Assembly (NCBI GenBank): GCA_010030955.1
Contig: RHBP01000119.1
Span: 1-5,305 of the forward strand
Direction of reading: 5' to 3'
Length of the DNA: 5,305 nt
DNA from: Synechococcaceae bacterium WBB_10_009
GTDB lineage: Bacteria; Cyanobacteriota; Cyanobacteriia; PCC-6307; Cyanobiaceae
Shown one piece after another: positions 1 through 4,960 of this stretch. Within the stretch, counting starts at the first letter, position 1; each line of letters opens with the position of its first letter. The notes below the pieces were generated by a model, which saw nothing but the letters and a program-made list of their open reading frames with translations, was not told where the DNA came from and made no database searches. Made by a program: the position numbers and the translations under genes.

Positions 1-582
1 GGCGACACCGGCGGCGCCTGGGTCAACGAGGATTCACCCTGCACACCGGGCCTTGAGCGCAGCCGCGCCCGCCTGCGCTGCGAACAGGCCTGGCAGGCCA
101 CGGGGCTGCCGCTGCAGATCTTTCGGTTGCCGGCGATCTATGGCCCGGGCCGCAACCCGTTCGGCGACCTGCGGGCCGGACGCAGCCGGCTGCTGCATCG
201 CCCCGGCCAGGTGTTCTGCAGGGTGCATGTCGATGACATCTGCGGTGCCCTGCTGCACTGTCTGACCCTGCCCGCCGCCCAGCGGCCCCCGGTGGTGAAT
301 GTGGTCGACGATGCACCCTGCCCGGCCAGCGAGCAGCTCGGTTATGCGGCCCACCTGCTGGGCTGCAAGCTGCCGGAGGTGCAGCCGTTTGCCACGGCCC
401 GGGCCAACCTGAGTCCGATGGCCCTGAGTTTCTGGCAGGAGAACCGACGCGTCAGCAATGCCCTGTTGTGCCAGCAGCTGGGCTACCGGCTGCGCTACCC
501 CAGTTACCGCGAGGGACTGCGTGCCGCGCTGGCCGAAGAAGGGGCGCAACCCGACGGCGTGGAGGCAGGATCGGCCACGTAG
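1..582 (+). CDS. NAD-dependent epimerase/dehydratase-like protein, atypical SDR (C-terminal part, 5' end cut by window)
   Basis: An open frame runs from base 1 to the TAG at 580-582, giving 193 visible residues; the N-terminal Rossmann glycine motif lies before the window. Family marks in order are a GDTGGAWV stretch at residues 1-8 (after the central strand of the fold), RLPAIYGPGRNPF at 42-54, a substrate-domain RVHVDDI at 74-80, VVNVVDD at 99-104 and a C-terminal ENRRVSNALL…LGYRLRYPSYREGL at 147-173. These match the extended/atypical SDR group that includes E. coli YeeZ. Where classical members carry YxxxK, this protein reads ERSRARLRCEQ (19-29), so both catalytic Tyr and Lys appear to be Arg or displaced. 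It may bind a nucleotide without being a normal dehydrogenase. Substrate is unknown. It lies upstream of pdxA on the same strand with a 108-bp gap filled by an opposite-strand small gene. The family call is firm; the function is not. Confidence 0.88.
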   Translation, partial: GDTGGAWVNEDSPCTPGLERSRARLRCEQAWQATGLPLQIFRLPAIYGPGRNPFGDLRAGRSRLLHRPGQVFCRVHVDDICGALLHCLTLPAAQRPPVVNVVDDAPCPASEQLGYAAHLLGCKLPEVQPFATARANLSPMALSFWQENRRVSNALLCQQLGYRLRYPSYREGLRAALAEEGAQPDGVEAGSAT

Positions 583-692
583 GGGACCCCCAGGTCCTGG
601 AGCAGACGCCCCCAACGCAGCTCGATCCAGCCCTTGCTCACCCCGGTCACCATCGCGAAACCGATCCCAGCCAGCAACATCCAGCGCAGCAT
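504..692 (-). CDS. Small hypothetical single-pass membrane protein, 62 aa
   Basis: ATG (complement of 690-692) to TAA (506-504) encodes 62 residues. Residues 1-18 (MLRWMLLAGIGFAMVTGV) form a likely membrane helix with Arg3 at the start and Lys20 after it, followed by an amphipathic GWIELRWGRLLQDLGVPYV stretch (21-39). The last 20 or so residues are Ala/Ser/Pro-rich and lie antisense to the conserved C-terminus of the epimerase, with a 79-bp tail overlap. I support it because it fills the otherwise empty 583-690 gap and has a balanced, membrane-like composition unlike the Arg/Ala/Pro-rich shadow frames. I have an uncertain memory of a similar short protein at this place in other picocyanobacteria. 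No clear ribosome site is visible; the bases before the ATG are G-rich (gcgggggcc). I do not recognise a function. A longer version starting near 806 is unlikely because it would run antisense through the start of pdxA. Confidence 0.55.
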   Translation of the reverse strand: MLRWMLLAGIGFAMVTGVSKGWIELRWGRLLQDLGVPYVADPASTPSGCAPSSASAARSPSR

Positions 693-1722
693 GGCCCCCG
701 CAACAGGAACTGAGGCCCCATCCAACTGCAGCGGCGGCCCCCTGGCCATCGCCCTGGGCGATCCGGCCGGCATCGGTGCCGAAGTGACGCTGAAGGCGCT
801 GGCCACCGATCGCTGGCTGCGGGCCCCGGAACCACCGGTGCTGGTGGGCTGCCGCCGCTGGCTCGAGGGCTGCTACAGCGAGCTGCGTGAAGCCTGCGAC
901 GCCCCCCTGCGGGATCCAGCCACCCTGGAGATCGTCGACCTGCCCCTGGGCGAGCCGGTCAGCCCGGGCCACAGCGACGCCGCCTGCGGCGATGCCTCGT
1001 TTGGCTGGCTCAACCATGCCACCGCGCTGGTGCAGAGCGGCCGCTGCCGGGCCCTGGTGACGGCACCGATCGCCAAGGCCAGCTGGCATGCCGCCGGCCA
1101 CGCCTATCCCGGGCAGACCGAACGCCTGGCCGAGCTGGCCGGCGTGAATGAGGCAGCGATGCTGTTCACGGCGCGCGCACCCCAGGGACACTGGCGCTTC
1201 AACACGCTGCTGGCCACAACCCACATCCCCCTGGAGACGGTGCCGGCGGCCCTGGATGGGGCACTGATCAGCCGCAGACTGGACACGCTGCTGGCCTTCT
1301 GCCGCCGCTTCAACCCCAGGCCCCATCTGGTGGTGGCCGCCCTCAACCCCCATGCCGGGGAGGCGGGCGCCCTGGGCACCGAGGAGCGCGACTGGCTCAA
1401 CGCCTGTCTGGCGGCGTGGCAGGCCCGCCATCCCGACGTGCGGCTGGAGGGGCCGATGCCCCCCGACACCTGCTGGCTGGGGGCCGCCCCGGCCTGGCAG
1501 GGACAGGGCCGGGGTGCCGATGGCTACCTGGCCCTGTACCACGACCAGGGCCTGATCCCGGTGAAGCTGCTGGCCTTCGACCAGGCGGTGAACACCACCC
1601 TGGGGTTGCCGTTCCTGCGCACGTCGCCGGACCACGGCACGGGGTTTGCCATCGCCGGCCAGGGGATCGCCCGCGCCGACAGCATGCGGGCCGCCCTGGA
1701 GGCGGCCCAGGAGTTGGCTTAG
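691..1722 (+). CDS. pdxA: 4-hydroxythreonine-4-phosphate dehydrogenase
   Basis: PdxA oxidises 4-phosphohydroxy-L-threonine with NAD(P)+; the product decarboxylates and PdxJ condenses it with deoxyxylulose phosphate to make pyridoxine phosphate (cytosolic DXP route to PLP). The 343-residue product is close to the E. coli length of 329. It carries GDPAGIG at 23-29, VTAPIAKASW at 123-132, ATTHIPL at 176-182, NPHAGE at 219-224 followed by GTEE, LYHDQGL at 282-288 and the C-terminal TLGLPFLRTS…DHGTG at 303-318. The three histidines equivalent to the E. coli metal ligands H166, H211 and H266 are H178, H221 and H284. ATG at 691 is the only ATG giving a normal N-terminus; the frame is open further upstream only through a TTG at 634. 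No Shine-Dalgarno is visible. Its TAG overlaps the accB stop tail-to-tail by four bases. The second PdxA-like family (PdxA2) is less likely given the match and a cyanobacterial setting. Confidence 0.96.
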   Translation: MAPATGTEAPSNCSGGPLAIALGDPAGIGAEVTLKALATDRWLRAPEPPVLVGCRRWLEGCYSELREACDAPLRDPATLEIVDLPLGEPVSPGHSDAACGDASFGWLNHATALVQSGRCRALVTAPIAKASWHAAGHAYPGQTERLAELAGVNEAAMLFTARAPQGHWRFNTLLATTHIPLETVPAALDGALISRRLDTLLAFCRRFNPRPHLVVAALNPHAGEAGALGTEERDWLNACLAAWQARHPDVRLEGPMPPDTCWLGAAPAWQGQGRGADGYLALYHDQGLIPVKLLAFDQAVNTTLGLPFLRTSPDHGTGFAIAGQGIARADSMRAALEAAQELA

Positions 1723-2198
1723 CCGGGCTTCACCCGCATCAACACCTGGCCGAATTCCACGGGGGTGCCGTTCTCCACAAGGATCTCCACCACCTCCCCG
1801 CTCACCTCAGACTCCAGCTCGTTCATCAGCTTCATGGCCTCGAGGATGCACACGGTCTGGCCGACGCTGATGCGGCCACCCAGCTCCACAAACGAGGGGT
1901 CCGTGGGGGAGGGGGCCCGGTAGAAGGTGGCCACCATGGGGGCCGTGATCTCCACCAGATCACCGCGCACGGCGGGGGCCGGCGGCGGCGCGGCCGAGGG
2001 GGCCACGGGGGCAGCGGAAGGGGCCGGCAGGGGGGCGGCCACGGTGGGGGCCGCCTGCATCACCACCTGGGGCTGGCTGGCGGGGAGGTTGCGGCGCAAC
2101 TCCAGCCGGAAATCATCCCCCTCGAGCTTGAGCTCCTGGATGTCGCTGTCGCCCAGCAGGGCGATCAGGTCGCGCAGTTGGCTGTGATCGAGTTGCAT
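1719..2198 (-). CDS. accB: Acetyl-CoA carboxylase biotin carboxyl carrier protein (BCCP)
   Basis: AccB carries the biotin that is carboxylated by AccC and then passes CO2 to acetyl-CoA on AccA/AccD, making malonyl-CoA for fatty acids. The 159-residue protein has an N-terminal region (1-37) with the family pattern LRDLIALLGDSDIQELKLE, a flexible Pro/Ala linker at about 40-76, and a C-terminal biotinyl domain (80-158) with TAPMVATFYRAPSP at 85-98 and the biotinylation motif EAMKLMNE at 120-127; Lys123 is the expected biotin site. The linker includes Pro71-Pro72-Pro73, a classic EF-P-dependent motif. The ATG (complement of 2196-2198) lies 5 bp after the efp stop, so the two genes should be co-transcribed; a weak GAGAA precedes the start at a long spacing. 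Its TAA (complement of 1719-1721) overlaps the pdxA stop. Confidence 0.97.
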   Translation of the reverse strand: MQLDHSQLRDLIALLGDSDIQELKLEGDDFRLELRRNLPASQPQVVMQAAPTVAAPLPAPSAAPVAPSAAPPPAPAVRGDLVEITAPMVATFYRAPSPTDPSFVELGGRISVGQTVCILEAMKLMNELESEVSGEVVEILVENGTPVEFGQVLMRVKPG

Positions 2199-2203
2199 GG
2201 CGA

Positions 2204-2764
2204 TCAGTTCTCGCGGCCGAGGTAGCTATCGGTCCGGGTGTCGATCTTGATCTTTTCGCCGATGGAAAGGAAGAGGGGCACCATCACCTGGGCGCCAGTT
2301 TCCACAATGGCGGGCTTGGTGCCGCCGGTGGCGGTGTCGCCCTTCACGCCCGGATCGGTCTGGGTGATTTCCAGCACCACGGAGTTGGGCAGCTCCACCT
2401 CGAGGGGCTTGCCGTTCCAATAGACCACGTTCACCTCCATGCCCTCTTTGAGGTATTTGCGCTGGTCGCCGATCTGCTTGGCGGTCAGGCGGGTTTCCTC
2501 GTAGGAGGCCATGTCCATGAAGACGTAGTCATCGCCCTCCATGTAGGTGTGCTGCAGCACCGCCTTCTCCAGCTGGGCCTGGGGAACGGTTTCACCGGCG
2601 CGGAACGTTTTCTCCACCACGTTGCCGCTCTGCACCGCCTTCAACTTGGTGCGCACAAATGCAGAGCCTTTGCCGGGTTTGACGTGCAGGAACTCGACCA
2701 CACGCCAGACCTGGCCGTCGATTTCGATCGTCGTGCCGGTGCGAAAGTCGTTGCTCGAGATCAT
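2204..2764 (-). CDS. efp: Translation elongation factor P
   Basis: EF-P binds stalled ribosomes between the P and E sites and promotes peptide bond formation at consecutive prolines. The 186-residue length is standard. Domain I (about 1-63) carries the loop HVKPGKGSAFVR at 27-38, with Lys32 at the position of the modified Lys34 of E. coli EF-P. Domain II is an OB fold at about 66-126. Domain III carries the family signature from KPAIVETGAQVMVP (150-163) through LFLSIGEKIKIDTRTDSYLGR. Whether Lys32 is modified cannot be told here: no epmA or epmB is in the window. The ATG (complement of 2762-2764) gives MISSNDFRTG, the usual N-terminus. No good ribosome site is seen; the start codon lies in one arm of a 33-bp imperfect palindrome. 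It is the first gene of an efp-accB unit, divergent from the cyclophilin gene. Confidence 0.98.
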   Translation of the reverse strand: MISSNDFRTGTTIEIDGQVWRVVEFLHVKPGKGSAFVRTKLKAVQSGNVVEKTFRAGETVPQAQLEKAVLQHTYMEGDDYVFMDMASYEETRLTAKQIGDQRKYLKEGMEVNVVYWNGKPLEVELPNSVVLEITQTDPGVKGDTATGGTKPAIVETGAQVMVPLFLSIGEKIKIDTRTDSYLGREN

Positions 2765-2792
2765 CCCGGCCGAACGGTTCAGGCGGGATCAT
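2760..2792. repeat. 33-bp imperfect palindrome over the efp promoter and start codon
   Basis: On the minus strand the arms are ATGATCCCG (2792-2784) and CGGGATGAT (2768-2760), with inner GAA (2780-2778) and TTC (2774-2772) around a CCG centre. The repeat is symmetric about base 2776; 12 of 15 pairs match, and one mismatch would be a G-U wobble in RNA. One arm covers the candidate -10 and the other contains the efp ATG. It could be a protein-binding operator, or an RNA hairpin hiding the start codon if transcription begins upstream of it. It could also be chance. Confidence 0.4.
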
Positions 2793-2793
2793 A
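2788..2793 (-). promoter_or_regulatory. Candidate -10 element for efp-accB
   Basis: Read on the minus strand this is TATGAT, one change from the TATAAT consensus, 23 bases before the efp ATG. It sits in the 67-bp divergent spacer, which is one of the few AT-containing spots in a very GC-rich window. No matching -35 is present at 16-19 bp; a TTGTCT at 2817-2822 is 23 bp away, too far for a standard promoter. Cyanobacterial promoters often lack a good -35, so this stays a candidate. Confidence 0.45.
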
Positions 2794-2820
2794 CGGCTGT
2801 GCCAGAGTCCCGGCAGAGAC

Positions 2821-2824
2821 AAGG
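2821..2824 (+). promoter_or_regulatory. Ribosome binding site for the cyclophilin gene
   Basis: AAGG lies 7 bases before the ATG at 2832 and is the best Shine-Dalgarno-like match ahead of any start in the window. It supports the 2832 start over the long upstream open frame, which would run through efp on the other strand. Confidence 0.5.
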
Positions 2825-2831
2825 CTGCAGC

Positions 2832-3953
2832 ATGGATCTCAAGGGCTGGCTCCCCCTTGGCCCCACCCTCCAGGCGCTCCCCAGGGCCCTGCGGGCGGTG
2901 GTGGCAACGGCGCTGGTGCTGCTGATCACGGGGTTGCCCCTGGGGGTGCCCGCCTGGGCCGCCCTGCCCCCCGGCAATGCGGTCACCGATCCGGCCGCCA
3001 TCCTGCGCGATGCCCTGCCGATTCAGCAGGGGGATCTGCAGGAGCTGCAGCACCGCCTGGAGAGCACCAGCGACGACCTGCGGGCCAAACGCTGGAGCGC
3101 CCTGGCCGGCACCGTGCGCCGCAGCCAGACCCTGCTCAACACCCGCAGCGCGGCGATTCGGGCCAGCCTGCCGGCGGGCCAGGCCACCGAAGGCAACCAA
3201 CTGCTCGACCAACTGGAGGGCCAGCTGCAAACCCTGGCGGCCTCCAGCGAAGCGGCCGACCGTGATGGCTTCCTGGCGGACCGCCGCGCCGCCCTCACCA
3301 CCATCGGCCAACTGGAGGCCCTGCTGGTGGGCGCGTTTCCGTTTGCGATCCCGGCGGAATTCGATGCCCTGCCGCGGCTGCTGGGGCGCGCCACCGTGGC
3401 CATCGACACCACCAAGGGGCCGCTGATCGCCGTGGTGGATGGCTACAACGCGCCGCTCACCGCCGGCGCCTTCGTGGATCTGGTGCAGAGGGGCTTCTAC
3501 GACGGCCTGCCCTTCACCCGGGCCGAGGACTTCTATGTACTGCAGACCGGTGACCCCAAGGGCGCTGAGACCGGCTACATCGACCCCAAAACCAAGGCGG
3601 AGCGCCATGTGCCCCTGGAGATCCGGGTGCCCGGGGAAGCCGCGCCCTTCTACAACCAAACCTTCGAAGACCTGGGGCTGTTCAAGGCCACGCCGGTGCT
3701 GCCCTTCGCCACCCTGGGCACCCTGGGCTGGGCCCACTCCGATGAGGCCCTCGACGACGGCTCGTCGCAGTTTTTCTTCTTCCTCTACGAAGCGGAGCTC
3801 ACCCCCGCCGGCCTCAATCTGGTGGACGGGCGCTACGGCGCCTTCGGCTACGTGGTGGACGGCTTCGAGGTGCTGGAGGAGCTGGGCGTGAACGACGGCA
3901 TCGTGACGGCGCGGGTGATCGAAGGGGCCGACAACCTCCAGCCCCACGCCTGA
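2832..3953 (+). CDS. CYP38/TLP40-like thylakoid-lumen cyclophilin-type peptidyl-prolyl isomerase
   Basis: The 373-residue product has the layout of plant CYP38 (spinach TLP40) and its cyanobacterial relatives, which act in the thylakoid lumen in assembly and repair of photosystem II. A signal peptide is clear: Arg18 and Arg21, a hydrophobic run at about 22-41 and an AWA site ending at residue 43. A helical N-terminal region (about 52-170) begins with DPAAILRDALPI (53-64), a hallmark of the family, and ends with GAFPFAIPAEF. The cyclophilin domain spans about 185-368: VDGYNAPLTAGAFVDLV (202-218), FTRAEDFYVLQTGDPKG (228-244), IDPKTKAERHVPLEI (250-264) and DGSSQFFFF (309-317). Aligned by eye with human CypA, R55, Q63 and F113 are kept (R230, Q238, F315), while W121 and H126 become Leu330 and Tyr335. 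Isomerase activity is therefore uncertain; known CYP38 proteins appear to act mainly as scaffolds or chaperones. ATG 2832 is chosen because it gives the signal peptide directly. thiL follows after 4 bp. Confidence 0.93.
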   Translation: MDLKGWLPLGPTLQALPRALRAVVATALVLLITGLPLGVPAWAALPPGNAVTDPAAILRDALPIQQGDLQELQHRLESTSDDLRAKRWSALAGTVRRSQTLLNTRSAAIRASLPAGQATEGNQLLDQLEGQLQTLAASSEAADRDGFLADRRAALTTIGQLEALLVGAFPFAIPAEFDALPRLLGRATVAIDTTKGPLIAVVDGYNAPLTAGAFVDLVQRGFYDGLPFTRAEDFYVLQTGDPKGAETGYIDPKTKAERHVPLEIRVPGEAAPFYNQTFEDLGLFKATPVLPFATLGTLGWAHSDEALDDGSSQFFFFLYEAELTPAGLNLVDGRYGAFGYVVDGFEVLEELGVNDGIVTARVIEGADNLQPHA

Positions 3954-3957
3954 TCCC

Positions 3958-4959
3958 GTGCTGCTGCGCGACCTGGGAGAAGCGGAGCTGCTGCGGCGCC
4001 TGGCGGCCTACGCCCCCCCGGGCCAGCTGGACGATGACGCGGCGGTCCTGCGGCCCAGCGGCGACGCCCCCCTGGTGGTCAACACCGACCTGCTGGTGGA
4101 CGGGCTCCACTTCAGCGACGCCACCATGGGGCCTGAGGATGTGGGCTGGCGCGCCGCCGCCGCCAACCTCTCCGACCTGGCGGCCATGGGCTGCGGCCCC
4201 GTGGTGGGGATCACGGTGGGGCTGGTGGCCCCGGCCGACACCCCCTGGGCCTGGGTGGAGGGCGTCTACGCCGGCCTGAGCAGCGCCCTGGGGCACCACG
4301 GCGGCCAGCTGCTGGGGGGCGACTGCAGCGGGGGAGACCAGCGCATGCTGGCGATCACGGCCCTGGGGCGGGTCGGCGCCGGGGTGATCCGCCGCGGCGA
4401 CGGCCGGGCCGGCGATTGGCTGGTGAGCACGGGGCCCCATGGTTTGAGCCGGCTGGGGCTGGCCCTGCTGCAACGGGAGCTGCCGGCGCCGCAGGCCACG
4501 GGCCTGGGGGAACCGTTGCGGCAGCGGGCCATCGCGGCCCACCGCCGCCCCCGCCCACGGCTGGATGCGGTGCAGGCCCTGGCCCAGTGCCAGCCCCCGG
4601 GCAGCCCCTGGCGGGTGGGCGGCACCGACAGCAGCGATGGCCTGGGGGCGGCCGTCGCCCAGCTGGCTGGGGGCGCCGGCTGCGTGGCCGAACTCAACAG
4701 AAACGCCCTGCCGATGCCACCGGAACTGGCCCACCTGCCCCAGGGGGAGGGGTGGTGCCTGGGGGGCGGCGAAGACTTCGAACTGGTGCTGGCGCTGGAG
4801 CCCGCCTGGGGGGAGGCCCTGGTGGCGGCGCTGCCGGGTTGCCAGCGGATTGGAGACCTGGTGGCCCCAGGGGCTGGAGACGCGGCGGCGGCGGGATCAC
4901 TTCGGTGGCAGGCCAGCGGTGAACCCGTGACGGGCCACCGCGGCTACAGCCACTTTTGA
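3958..4959 (+). CDS. thiL: Thiamine-monophosphate kinase
   Basis: ThiL phosphorylates thiamine monophosphate with ATP to give thiamine diphosphate, the active cofactor, in the cytosol. The 333 residues match E. coli ThiL (about 325) throughout: LDDDAAVL (24-31), NTDLLVDGLHF (42-52), NLSDLAAMG (70-78), GGDCSGG (120-126; commonly GGDT), AGDWLVSTG (151-159), HRRPRPRLD (195-203), DSSDGL (224-229), GGGEDFEL (269-276) and the terminal GYSHF (329-333; GYDHF in E. coli). The aspartates that bind Mg-ATP are present. The start is GTG at 3958, four bases after the cyclophilin TGA, with no Shine-Dalgarno of its own, which suggests translational coupling. The MLLRDLGEAELLRRL opening fits the family, so a later start is unlikely. 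The stop is separated from the convergent gap stop by one base. Confidence 0.97.
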   Translation: MLLRDLGEAELLRRLAAYAPPGQLDDDAAVLRPSGDAPLVVNTDLLVDGLHFSDATMGPEDVGWRAAAANLSDLAAMGCGPVVGITVGLVAPADTPWAWVEGVYAGLSSALGHHGGQLLGGDCSGGDQRMLAITALGRVGAGVIRRGDGRAGDWLVSTGPHGLSRLGLALLQRELPAPQATGLGEPLRQRAIAAHRRPRPRLDAVQALAQCQPPGSPWRVGGTDSSDGLGAAVAQLAGGAGCVAELNRNALPMPPELAHLPQGEGWCLGGGEDFELVLALEPAWGEALVAALPGCQRIGDLVAPGAGDAAAAGSLRWQASGEPVTGHRGYSHF

Positions 4960-4960
4960 C

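Noticed and set aside
34..1635. A 533-residue open frame antisense to the epimerase and pdxA.
   Set aside because: The product is Gln/Gly/Ala/Arg-rich with no recognisable domain, and both genes opposite are confident family members. Stop-free antisense frames are expected where third positions are almost all G or C.
1725..1737. Short inverted repeat CGGG-CTTCA-CCCG near the pdxA/accB junction as a terminator.
   Set aside because: The stem is only 4 bp and no T-run follows on either strand.
1970..2050. A G-rich run on the plus strand that could suggest a G-quadruplex or repeat.
   Set aside because: It is explained by the Pro/Ala/Val codons of the AccB linker on the other strand; no exact repeat unit is present.
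1416..2225. A 269-residue plus-strand frame, Gly/His-rich, over the pdxA end and accB.
   Set aside because: It is an out-of-frame reading of pdxA and the complement of accB; the Gly/Ala/His-rich part is the antisense of the AccB Pro/Ala linker region.
2547..2831. N-terminal extension of the cyclophilin frame upstream of 2832.
   Set aside because: It would be antisense to efp, and the ATG at 2832 has an AAGG site and begins a clean signal peptide.
2592..3947. A 451-residue open frame antisense to the cyclophilin gene and the divergent spacer.
   Set aside because: It has the same low-complexity composition, runs through the efp start region in a different frame, and shows no family motif. It mirrors the codon bias of the real gene.
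3954..3957. A thiamine (TPP) riboswitch ahead of thiL.
   Set aside because: There are only four bases between the cyclophilin stop and the thiL start, and no THI-box-like sequence was seen in the preceding coding end.
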